Shown here piece after piece: positions 34,003 through 41,777 of a DNA stretch of 64,000 nt (positions within the stretch are counted from its first letter, which is position 1; each line of letters starts with the position of its first letter). The stretch covers positions 1-64,000 of the forward strand of contig NZ_JALIGC010000031.1 in NCBI RefSeq assembly GCF_024764775.1, in the 5' to 3' direction. The position numbers and the translations under genes are program-made. The notes beneath the pieces were generated by a model. The model did not search any database. It was not told the DNA's origin and was given only the letters and a program-made list of their open reading frames with translations. The DNA is from Scandinavium manionii. Its GTDB lineage: Bacteria > Pseudomonadota > Gammaproteobacteria > Enterobacterales > Enterobacteriaceae.

Positions 34003-35304
34003 ATGCAACAATCATCCTGGCGCCGTTGGATAACGCTTACCATTATTAGTTTTAGCGGTGGCGTGAGTTTTGATCTTGCCTATTTACGCTATATCTATCA
34101 AATACCCATGGCAAAATTTATGGGATTTAGCAATACAGAAATCGGGCTAATAATGAGTACTTTCGGAATAACCGCAATTATTCTTTATGCCCCAAGCGGG
34201 ATTATTGCCGACAAATTTTCACATCGAAAAATGATTACCTCAGCGATGATTATCACCGGCCTGCTTGGCCTGGTGATGGCGACCTACCCGCCGCTGTGGA
34301 TGATGCTGCTGATACAGGTGGCATTCGCCATTACCACCATTTTGATGCTGTGGTCGGTGTCGATCAAAGCCGCGTCGATGCTCGGTGACTGCAGTGAACA
34401 AGGTAAGATCATGGGCTGGATGGAAGGTCTGCGTGGCGTCGGCGTGATGTCGCTGGCAGTGTTCACAATGTGGGCCTTTTCTCGCTTTGCGGCGGACGAC
34501 CCGAACAGCCTGAAGACGGTGATTCTGATTTACAGCGTGGTCTATATTCTGCTGGGGATCCTGTGCTGGTTCTTCGTCACTGACGGCGTGGAAAAAGGCG
34601 TTTCTGCATCATCACCGCAGAAAAAAGCCTTCCAGCTCAGCGATATCCTTTCCGTGCTGCGCATCAGCACCACCTGGTATTGCAGCATGATCATCTTCGG
34701 CGTCTACACCATCTACGCGATCCTCAGTTATTCCACTAACTACCTGACCGAAATGTACGGCATGACGCTGGTGGCGGCGAGCTATATGGGGATCGTCATC
34801 AATAAAATTTTCCGCGCTTTTTGCGGCCCGTTGGGCGGGATCATTACCACCTACAGCCGGGTGAAATCGCCGACGCGCGTCATCCAGATCCTGTCAGTGG
34901 TTAGCGCCCTGACGCTGCTGGCATTGCTGACGACCAACAACAATCCGCAGTCGGTGGCAGTCGGAATTGGCCTTATTTTGCTGCTGGCTTTTACTTGCTA
35001 CGCCTCGCGTGGACTCTATTTCGCCTGCCCGGGTGAAGCGAGGACACCGACGTTCATTATGGGCACTACTGTCGGGATTTGCTCGGTGGTTGGCTTCCTG
35101 CCGGATGTCTTTGTGTACCCTATCGTCGGTCATTGGCAGGATACCCTGCCCGCCGCCGAGGCCTATCGCAATATGTGGCTAATGGGCCTGGCCGCGGTGT
35201 GTCTGGTCATCGTCTTTACTTTCCTGTTGTTCAGGAAAATCCGTGCCGTGAGCCGTGAGCCCGAAAACGTACTGTCGCTGACAACCGAAATGGCTGGCAA
35301 GTGA
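34003..35304 (+). CDS. yqcE: MFS transporter YqcE
   Basis: A 433-residue major facilitator superfamily protein, with about 12 membrane segments. The loop 2-3 motif is PSGIIADKFSHRKM; ALSYSTNYLTEMYG and SRGLYFACPGEARTPTFIMGT are further conserved blocks. It resembles the family of hexuronate/phosphate-ester-type transporters only loosely; the substrate is unknown. GAGAGAG lies ahead of the ATG. It heads the yqcE-ygcE operon, divergent from ygcW, behind an attenuator. It likely supplies the substrate that the kinase YgcE and the YgcW/YgcU dehydrogenases act on. Confidence 0.92.
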   Translation: MQQSSWRRWITLTIISFSGGVSFDLAYLRYIYQIPMAKFMGFSNTEIGLIMSTFGITAIILYAPSGIIADKFSHRKMITSAMIITGLLGLVMATYPPLWMMLLIQVAFAITTILMLWSVSIKAASMLGDCSEQGKIMGWMEGLRGVGVMSLAVFTMWAFSRFAADDPNSLKTVILIYSVVYILLGILCWFFVTDGVEKGVSASSPQKKAFQLSDILSVLRISTTWYCSMIIFGVYTIYAILSYSTNYLTEMYGMTLVAASYMGIVINKIFRAFCGPLGGIITTYSRVKSPTRVIQILSVVSALTLLALLTTNNNPQSVAVGIGLILLLAFTCYASRGLYFACPGEARTPTFIMGTTVGICSVVGFLPDVFVYPIVGHWQDTLPAAEAYRNMWLMGLAAVCLVIVFTFLLFRKIRAVSREPENVLSLTTEMAGK

Positions 35305-35331
35305 CGGTGGCAATGTTAAAGGAGAAGGACA

Positions 35332-36810
35332 ATGTCTAAGCAATACATCATTGGAATTGATGGCGGGAGTCAGAGTACGAAGGTAGTGATGTACGACCTC
35401 AAGGGGAACGTGGTGTGCGAAGGCAAAGGCCTGCTGCAGCCTATGTTTACTCCGGATGCCGATACTGTTGAGCATCCTGACGATGACCTCTGGACCTCAC
35501 TGTGCGCGGCCGGGAAAGATTTGATGCGCCAGTTTGGCGGTAAGCCCGAAGAGATTGTCGGCATTGGGCTCGGATCGATTCGCTGCTGTCGCGCGCTGTT
35601 AAAAGCCGATGGCACGCCTGCCGCGCAGCTAATTAGCTGGCAGGATGCGAGGGTGACGCGTCCTTATGAGCACACGCAGAAAGATGTAGCCTATGTGACA
35701 TCGTTTTCCGGCTATCTCTCGCACCGCTTAACCGGCGAACGCAAAGACAATATAGCCAATTACTTTGGCCAGTGGCCGGTTGATTATAAAACCTGGGACT
35801 GGAGCGACGACAAAGCGGTATTTGAGAAATTTAATATCCCGCGTGAAATGCTGTTTGATGTGCAAATGCCGGGCACGGTTCTGGGCCACATCACCGCCGA
35901 AGCCGCAAGACTGACCGGCTTCCCACAGGGTCTTCCGGTGGTGTGCAGCACCAGCGATAAGGCGGTAGAAGCACTCGGCGCGGGCCTGCTGGATGATGAA
36001 ACCGCGGTGATTTCATTAGGTACCTATATCGCGCTGATGATGAACGGCAAAGCGCTACCGAAAGACCCGCAGGCGTACTGGCCGATTATGTCGTCGATTC
36101 CGGAAACCCTGCTGTATGAGGGCTACGGCATTCGCAAAGGGATGTGGACGGTGAGCTGGCTGCGCGACATGCTCGGCGACTCGCTGATTCAGGATGCTCA
36201 TTCGCAGGGTATTTCGCCGGAAGATTTACTCAACCAGAAAGCCTGCCACGTACCGCCGGGCTGCGACGGCCTGATGACCGTCCTCGACTGGCTGACCAAC
36301 CCGTGGGAGCCGTACAAACGCGGGATCATGATAGGCTTTAACGCCACCATGGATTACGCGTGGATTTATCGCTCGATTCTGGAAAGCATCGCCCTGACGC
36401 TGAAAAACAACTACGACAATATGTGTCACGAACGTCAACATGTTGCGAAGCAGGTGATCATCACCGGCGGCGGCTCAAACAGCGATTTGTTTATGCAGAT
36501 TTTTGCTGACGTTTTTAACCTACCCACCAAACGCAACGTGATTAACGGCTGTGCCAGCCTTGGAGCGGCTATCAATACGGCGGTAGGTCTGGGGCTGTAT
36601 TCGTCTTATCAGCAGGCGGTCGAAAATATGGTGCGGGTCAAAGATGTGTTTACGCCGGTCGCCGCGCATGCTGCACGTTACGAAGCGATGAATAAAGGCA
36701 TCTTTCAAGAACTGACTCAACACACCGATCCTATTCTGAAAAAATCGTACGCGGTGTTTCATGGCAAGCTGGATAAGGTCGATGCCATTCAGAGTTGGTC
36801 GAACGCGTAA
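35332..36810 (+). CDS. ygcE: FGGY-family sugar/polyol kinase YgcE
   Basis: A 492-residue carbohydrate kinase of the FGGY family, the E. coli YgcE length. The phosphate-1 ATPase motif is IIGIDGGSQSTKVVMYDLKG (residues 6-25), phosphate-2 is AVISLGTYIALMMNG, and the adenosine motif is VIITGGGSNSDLFMQIFADV. The substrate-binding block near SWQDARVTRPY is present. GGAGAAGGA lies 7 nt before the ATG. It follows yqcE by 27 bp. Substrate unknown; its product may be the phosphorylated ligand sensed by YgcP (inference). Confidence 0.92.
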   Translation: MSKQYIIGIDGGSQSTKVVMYDLKGNVVCEGKGLLQPMFTPDADTVEHPDDDLWTSLCAAGKDLMRQFGGKPEEIVGIGLGSIRCCRALLKADGTPAAQLISWQDARVTRPYEHTQKDVAYVTSFSGYLSHRLTGERKDNIANYFGQWPVDYKTWDWSDDKAVFEKFNIPREMLFDVQMPGTVLGHITAEAARLTGFPQGLPVVCSTSDKAVEALGAGLLDDETAVISLGTYIALMMNGKALPKDPQAYWPIMSSIPETLLYEGYGIRKGMWTVSWLRDMLGDSLIQDAHSQGISPEDLLNQKACHVPPGCDGLMTVLDWLTNPWEPYKRGIMIGFNATMDYAWIYRSILESIALTLKNNYDNMCHERQHVAKQVIITGGGSNSDLFMQIFADVFNLPTKRNVINGCASLGAAINTAVGLGLYSSYQQAVENMVRVKDVFTPVAAHAARYEAMNKGIFQELTQHTDPILKKSYAVFHGKLDKVDAIQSWSNA

Positions 36811-36822
36811 AGAAGGCAAAAG

Positions 36823-36847
36823 CGCCGGGCAAAACCCGGCGTTTTTT
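36823..36847 (+). terminator. ygcE terminator
   Basis: CGCCGGG and CCCGGCG form a 7-bp stem around CAAAA, followed by six T. It lies 12 bp past the ygcE stop and directly before the convergent queE end. Confidence 0.85.
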
Positions 36848-36848
36848 G

Positions 36849-37520
36849 TCAGGCGATATTGAGGTATTTGTGGGTCTGCATCGACAAACGCCAGTTGCGC
36901 GCGATACAGGTTTCAATGCACAGACGCGTCGCGTCATCTTTCTGGCTGATGGGCTGCAGGGCGATAACGCGCTGCTTATCGTCACTCAGGGTCTCCAGCA
37001 GTTCGTCCAGCGCTTCGATGTCGCGCACGCGGCCAACCGGGTGTTTAATCTCGTCAGCGCGATGCAGCGCCTGGGACAGCACTTCGTATCCACCCCGCAT
37101 ATTCACCTTCGGCGACACCGTAACCCAGGTCGCGTGTGAACAACGCACCTCATGGGTGCCGCTGGTTTCAATCTGGCAGCTATAGCCATTATGCTCGAGC
37201 AGCGACGTCAGCGGCGTTAAGTCGTGAATGCACGGCTCGCCGCCAGTGATCACCACATGACGCGCGGTCCAGCCCTGACGGGTGATAGCGGTCAGCAAGT
37301 CTTCCGGCGTACCGGCGCCCCATTTGTCACTCTCTTTGGTTTTCGCCAGAATGCTGAACAGAGACACTTCCCGATCTTCAAGCATGTCCCAGGTATGTTT
37401 GGTATCACACCACGCACAGCCAACCGGGCATCCCTGCAGTCGAATAAAAATGGCGGGAACGCCGGTGAAGTAACCCTCGCCTTGCAGGGTCTGGAACATT
37501 TCGTTAATCGGGTACTGCAT
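36849..37520 (-). CDS. queE: 7-carboxy-7-deazaguanine synthase
   Basis: QueE is a radical-SAM enzyme making CDG from carboxytetrahydropterin, the step after QueD. From the ATG at 37520 it has 223 residues, the E. coli length; a 21-codon extension is not conserved. The radical-SAM cysteines are in LQGCPVGCAWCDTKHTW (Cys31, 35, 38), with VITGGEPCIHDL and IETSGTHEVRC as SAM-binding blocks. It lies between ygcE (convergent) and eno, with the usual ygcG-type gene absent. Confidence 0.96.
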   Translation of the reverse strand: MQYPINEMFQTLQGEGYFTGVPAIFIRLQGCPVGCAWCDTKHTWDMLEDREVSLFSILAKTKESDKWGAGTPEDLLTAITRQGWTARHVVITGGEPCIHDLTPLTSLLEHNGYSCQIETSGTHEVRCSHATWVTVSPKVNMRGGYEVLSQALHRADEIKHPVGRVRDIEALDELLETLSDDKQRVIALQPISQKDDATRLCIETCIARNWRLSMQTHKYLNIA

Positions 37521-37616
37521 AGTCATCTCTAAGAAGGGAGTAAAGAGTAAGTATCGCAGATTTGGCGCGCCACGGCGAGACAAGCAGCTGCCCCGCCGCG
37601 TTTTCCAGGCAATAAA

Positions 37617-37638
37617 AAAACCCGCCGAAGCGGGTTTT
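37617..37638 (-). terminator. eno terminator
   Basis: AAAACCCGC pairs with GCGGGTTTT around CGAA. On the minus strand it reads into a T7 run. It lies 25 bp past the eno stop. Confidence 0.85.
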
Positions 37639-37663
37639 ATTAGAGTAAAGCGACAGTAATGAA

Positions 37664-38959
37664 TTACTGACCTTTGATCTCTTTCAGACCGTTGTACGGT
37701 GCTTTTTCGCCCAGTGCTTCTTCGATACGAATCAGCTGGTTGTATTTAGCAACACGGTCAGAACGGCTCATGGAACCGGTTTTGATCTGGCCTGCAGCAG
37801 TACCCACCGCCAGGTCAGCGATGGTTGCATCTTCAGTTTCACCGGAACGGTGAGAGATAACTGCAGTGTAGCCAGCGTCTTTAGCCATCTTGATTGCAGC
37901 CAGAGTTTCGGTCAGGGAACCGATCTGGTTGAATTTGATCAGGATGGAGTTAACGATGCCTTTGTCGATGCCTTCTTTCAGGATCTTGGTGTTGGTTACG
38001 AACAGATCGTCACCAACCAGCTGGATTTTGTCGCCCAGCACTTTGGTCTGGTATGCGAAACCATCCCAATCAGATTCGTCCAGACCATCTTCGATGGAAA
38101 CGATCGGATACTGCTTGGTCAGATCTTCCAGGAAGTGGGTGAATTCTTCGGAGGTGAAAGCTTTGTTGCCTTCGCCAGCCAGAACGTATTTACCGTCTTT
38201 GTAGAATTCAGAAGCAGCACAGTCCATCGCCAGAGTGATGTCTTTGCCCAGCTCGTAGCCCGCTGCTTTAACTGCTTCAGCGATTACAGCCAGTGCTTCA
38301 GCGTTGGAACCCAGGTTTGGCGCATAGCCACCTTCGTCACCAACTGCAGTGTTCATACCTTTAGCTTTCAGAACTTTAGCCAGGTTATGGAACACTTCGG
38401 AACCCATACGAACGGCTTCTTTCAGGGATTTCGCGCCAACTGGCTGAATCATGAATTCCTGAATATCAACGTTGTTGTCTGCGTGCTCACCACCGTTGAT
38501 GATGTTCATCATCGGAACCGGCATGGAGTATTTGCCTGGGGTGCCGTTCAGTTCAGCGATGTGTTCGAACAGCGGCTGACCTTTAGAAGCTGCAGCAGCT
38601 TTGGCGTTAGCCAGAGACACAGCCAGGATCGCGTTAGCGCCGAAGTTAGATTTGTTTTCAGTACCGTCCAGATCGATCATGATCTTGTCGATGCCAGCCT
38701 GATCTTTGGCATCTTTGCCAAGGATAGCCTGAGCGATTGGGCCGTTTACAGCACCAACAGCTTTCAGTACGCCTTTACCCATGAAACGGGATTTGTCACC
38801 ATCGCGCAGCTCCAGAGCTTCGCGGGAACCAGTAGATGCACCTGATGGCGCAGCTGCCATACCGACGAAACCACCTTCCAGGTGTACTTCGGCTTCAACA
38901 GTCGGGTTACCACGGGAGTCGATGATTTCACGACCGATGACTTTAACGATTTTGGACAT
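37664..38959 (-). CDS. eno: Enolase
   Basis: Enolase interconverts 2-phosphoglycerate and phosphoenolpyruvate and is also a component of the RNA degradosome. From the ATG at 38959 it has 431 residues, one less than E. coli at the C terminus (ending KEIKGQ). Catalytic and magnesium-binding blocks are AVGDEGGYAPNL, SIEDGLDESDWDG, ILIKFNQIGSLTET and SHRSGETEDATI. A 15-codon upstream extension is not used. Codon use is strongly biased, as expected for a highly expressed gene. It follows pyrG by 80 bp and is probably read from pyrG and internal promoters. Confidence 0.98.
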   Translation of the reverse strand: MSKIVKVIGREIIDSRGNPTVEAEVHLEGGFVGMAAAPSGASTGSREALELRDGDKSRFMGKGVLKAVGAVNGPIAQAILGKDAKDQAGIDKIMIDLDGTENKSNFGANAILAVSLANAKAAAASKGQPLFEHIAELNGTPGKYSMPVPMMNIINGGEHADNNVDIQEFMIQPVGAKSLKEAVRMGSEVFHNLAKVLKAKGMNTAVGDEGGYAPNLGSNAEALAVIAEAVKAAGYELGKDITLAMDCAASEFYKDGKYVLAGEGNKAFTSEEFTHFLEDLTKQYPIVSIEDGLDESDWDGFAYQTKVLGDKIQLVGDDLFVTNTKILKEGIDKGIVNSILIKFNQIGSLTETLAAIKMAKDAGYTAVISHRSGETEDATIADLAVGTAAGQIKTGSMSRSDRVAKYNQLIRIEEALGEKAPYNGLKEIKGQ

Positions 38960-39039
38960 TAGGTTTTCCTCAGTACAAGTTAAACTAAAACTCCAGACAA
39001 ACAACGCCCCAAATCAGGGGCGCTGCCGTTCTAACTTTT

Positions 39040-40677
39040 TTACTTCGCCTGACGCTTCTGATACTCGCTAGCGGCTTTCACGAAGCCTGCAAACAGCGGA
39101 TGCCCATCACGCGGCGTAGAAGTAAACTCCGGATGGAACTGACAGGCAACGAACCATGGGTGGTTCGGAACCTCGATGATCTCGACCAACTGATCATCCC
39201 CGGAACGGCCTGCAATACGCAGACCCGCAGCTTCAATCTGTTTCAACAGCATATTGTTGACTTCATAGCGGTGACGGTGACGCTCGGTGATGGTCTCATC
39301 GCCGTACATCTTGCGAACCAGGCTGTCGTCGCTGAGCTGGCAGGCCTGAGCCCCCAGACGCATTGTGCCGCCGAGATCGCTTTTCTCAGTACGCACTTCG
39401 ACATTCCCGTTTTCATCACGCCATTCGGTGATAAGGGCCACAACCGGGTACTTACAGTCTGGCACAAATTCCGTCGAGTTGGCGTTTTCCATCCCGACTA
39501 CGTTACGAGCGAACTCGATCAACGCAACCTGCATACCCAGGCAGATGCCCAGATAAGGAATATTGTTTTCACGCGCAAAGCGTGCGGTGGCGATTTTGCC
39601 TTCAACACCACGGTAGCCGAAGCCGCCAGGGATCAGAATAGCATCAAGACCTTTCAGAATTTCGACACCACGTGTTTCAACATCTTGCGAATCGATAAGC
39701 TTGATGTTGACGGTAACGCGGTTTTTCAGGCCACCGTGTTTCAGCGCTTCGATAACTGACTTATAGGCGTCCGGCAGTTCAATGTACTTGCCGACCATAC
39801 CGATAGTCACTTCGCCTGCCGGGTTAGCTTCTTCGTAGATAACCTGTTCCCATTCTGACAGATTAGCTTCCGGACAGTTCAAGCTGAATCGTTTACAAAT
39901 ATAATCGTCCAGACCCTGTGATTTCAACAGGCCCGGGATTTTATAAATGGAATCGACGTCTTTCAGAGAAATAACAGCCTTTTCTGGAACGTTACAGAAC
40001 AAAGCGATTTTCGCACGTTCGTTGGCCGGAACGGCACGATCGGAGCGACAAATCAGAATATCCGGCTGAATACCGATGGAGAGCAGCTCTTTTACAGAGT
40101 GCTGAGTCGGTTTGGTTTTCACTTCACCCGCAGCGGCCATGTATGGCACCAGGGTCAGGTGCATAAACAGCGTGTTTTCACGGCCGACTTCAACCGCCAG
40201 CTGGCGAATCGCTTCGAGGAACGGCAGTGATTCAATATCACCGACGGTACCACCGACTTCAACCAGCACCACGTCGTGGCCTTCGGCCCCGGCGATGACA
40301 CGCTCTTTAATGGCGTTAGTGATGTGCGGAATAACCTGGACGGTTGCGCCCAGATAATCACCCCGGCGCTCTTTACGCAGAACGTCAGAGTAAATACGAC
40401 CAGTAGTGAAGTTGTTACGACGCGTCATTTTAGTGCGAATGAAACGCTCGTAGTGGCCCAGGTCCAGGTCGGTTTCAGCGCCGTCTTCAGTAACGAACAC
40501 TTCCCCGTGTTGGATAGGACTCATGGTCCCCGGATCGACGTTGATATACGGATCCAGTTTCATCATGGTCACGTTAAGGCCACGGGCTTCGAGAATAGCT
40601 GCGAGGGATGCGGCTGCAATGCCTTTACCCAGAGAGGATACGACCCCGCCGGTCACAAAAATATAGTTCGTTGTCAT
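39040..40677 (-). CDS. pyrG: CTP synthase
   Basis: PyrG makes CTP from UTP, ATP and glutamine. The 545 residues equal E. coli. The N-terminal synthetase has FVTGGVVSSLGKGIAAASL (residues 7-25) and the GETKPTQH-type loop (GEVKTKPTQHSVKELL); the C-terminal glutaminase triad is the cysteine in YLGICLGMQ and the His/Glu of CQFHPEFTS. It lies upstream of eno and downstream of mazG, in its own transcription unit start. Confidence 0.98.
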   Translation of the reverse strand: MTTNYIFVTGGVVSSLGKGIAAASLAAILEARGLNVTMMKLDPYINVDPGTMSPIQHGEVFVTEDGAETDLDLGHYERFIRTKMTRRNNFTTGRIYSDVLRKERRGDYLGATVQVIPHITNAIKERVIAGAEGHDVVLVEVGGTVGDIESLPFLEAIRQLAVEVGRENTLFMHLTLVPYMAAAGEVKTKPTQHSVKELLSIGIQPDILICRSDRAVPANERAKIALFCNVPEKAVISLKDVDSIYKIPGLLKSQGLDDYICKRFSLNCPEANLSEWEQVIYEEANPAGEVTIGMVGKYIELPDAYKSVIEALKHGGLKNRVTVNIKLIDSQDVETRGVEILKGLDAILIPGGFGYRGVEGKIATARFARENNIPYLGICLGMQVALIEFARNVVGMENANSTEFVPDCKYPVVALITEWRDENGNVEVRTEKSDLGGTMRLGAQACQLSDDSLVRKMYGDETITERHRHRYEVNNMLLKQIEAAGLRIAGRSGDDQLVEIIEVPNHPWFVACQFHPEFTSTPRDGHPLFAGFVKAASEYQKRQAK

Positions 40678-40729
40678 GCTGAACCTGAGAAGTTAGGTTG
40701 GAATGATGGAATAACCAAGACGGGAAAGT

Positions 40730-40758
40730 AGTATACCCGAACACGGCGAGTGCCACAA
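40730..40758 (-). promoter_or_regulatory. pyrG promoter
   Basis: On the minus strand TTGTGG (40758 to 40753) and TATACT (40735 to 40730) are spaced by 17 bp. They predict a start near 40723, about 45 nt upstream of the pyrG ATG. Confidence 0.55.
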
Positions 40759-40835
40759 ACATTCATTCTCCGTCTCCATTCCAGGCTCAGACAAACATAA
40801 GGAGTGAGAAAATAGCCCCTTTTGCGTAAATGTTT

Positions 40836-40849
40836 TTGACGTAAATCAA
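40836..40849. promoter_or_regulatory. FNR-like half-palindrome between mazG and pyrG
   Basis: TTGACGTAAATCAA matches the FNR consensus TTGAT-N4-ATCAA at 9 of 10 positions. It lies about 115 bp upstream of the inferred pyrG start and 52 bp past the mazG stop. Function unproven. Confidence 0.3.
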
Positions 40850-40900
40850 GCGCTTGTCATTTTAAAAATCACACAAATCGCGCTTGATCGCAAAAAACTG

Positions 40901-41692
40901 TTAGAGATCAGATTCCTGCCGTTTTACCTCTTGCCATACACTTTCCATCACTTCCAGGTCGATCCCGGTCATTTCAAGGCCTCGCTCAGCAACAATCCTT
41001 TCCACTTCGCGGAAACGACGCTCAAATTTGAGGTTCGCTTTTTGCAGCGCAACTTCAGCTTTGACCCCTAAATGACGCGATAAATTGACCGTCGCAAACA
41101 GCAGATCGCCCATTTCCTCTTCGACCTTTGCTTCGTCGACCACAGCCTGTTTAGCTTCATGCATCACTTCGTCGATTTCTTCATAGACTTTGTCGAGTAC
41201 CGGGCCCAGCGTTGTCCAGTCAAAACCGACCGTCGACACGCGTTTCTGGATTTTATGGGAACGCATCAACGCAGGCAGGCTGTGCGGGATGTCGTCGAGA
41301 GCTGAATGCTGCGATTTCTCCGCACGCTCGGCGGTTTTGATTTGCTCCCAACGCGTCAGCACTTCAGTGCTGTTCGCGGCGGTGGCATCCGCAAAAATGT
41401 GTGGATGACGGCGCTCCAGCTTGTCGCTGATGGCGGCACAGATATCGTTAAAATCAAAGCGCCCTTCTTCCTGTGCCATTTGCGCATAAAACACCACCTG
41501 AAACAGCAGGTCGCCGAGCTCACCACGTAGATCTTCAAAATCTTCACGGCTGATGGCATCCAGCACTTCGTAGGTTTCTTCGAGGGTGTAAGGCGCGATA
41601 GTCGCGAAAGTCTGCTCTTTGTCCCACGGACAGCCGGTTTCCGGGTCACGCAGGCGTTTCATGATGCCGAGCAGGCGGTCGATTTGAGTCAT
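40901..41692 (-). CDS. mazG: Nucleoside triphosphate pyrophosphohydrolase MazG
   Basis: MazG hydrolyses NTPs to NMPs and is thought to lower ppGpp levels under starvation. From the ATG at 41692 it has 263 residues, the E. coli length; a 16-codon extension is not used. Two MazG repeats are visible: the first with PWDKEQTFATIAPYTLEETYE and LRGELGDLLFQVVF, the second with VYEEIDEVMHEAKQ and VEEEMGDLLFATVNL (the E-E-x-x-E and E-x-x-D motifs). In E. coli the toxin-antitoxin pair mazEF lies between relA and mazG; here only an 85-bp gap with the relA terminator is found. Confidence 0.96.
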   Translation of the reverse strand: MTQIDRLLGIMKRLRDPETGCPWDKEQTFATIAPYTLEETYEVLDAISREDFEDLRGELGDLLFQVVFYAQMAQEEGRFDFNDICAAISDKLERRHPHIFADATAANSTEVLTRWEQIKTAERAEKSQHSALDDIPHSLPALMRSHKIQKRVSTVGFDWTTLGPVLDKVYEEIDEVMHEAKQAVVDEAKVEEEMGDLLFATVNLSRHLGVKAEVALQKANLKFERRFREVERIVAERGLEMTGIDLEVMESVWQEVKRQESDL

Positions 41693-41718
41693 GGTAAGTC
41701 CTTGAAAAGTAGGTCCGG

Positions 41719-41762
41719 AAAAAAACGCGCCGCCGGACATTTTGTACGGCGTCCGGCGGCGC
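41719..41762 (-). terminator. relA terminator
   Basis: GCGCCGCCGGAC (41727-41738) and GTCCGGCGGCGC (41751-41762) make a perfect 12-bp stem. On the minus strand the hairpin is followed, after CG, by T7 (41725 to 41719). It fills most of the relA-mazG gap. Confidence 0.88.
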
Positions 41763-41777
41763 TGATTGCAGAGAAAA

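Noticed and set aside
37850..38845. 331-codon plus-strand frame opposite eno
   Set aside because: Shadow caused by extreme codon bias in eno; no start signals and no family resemblance.
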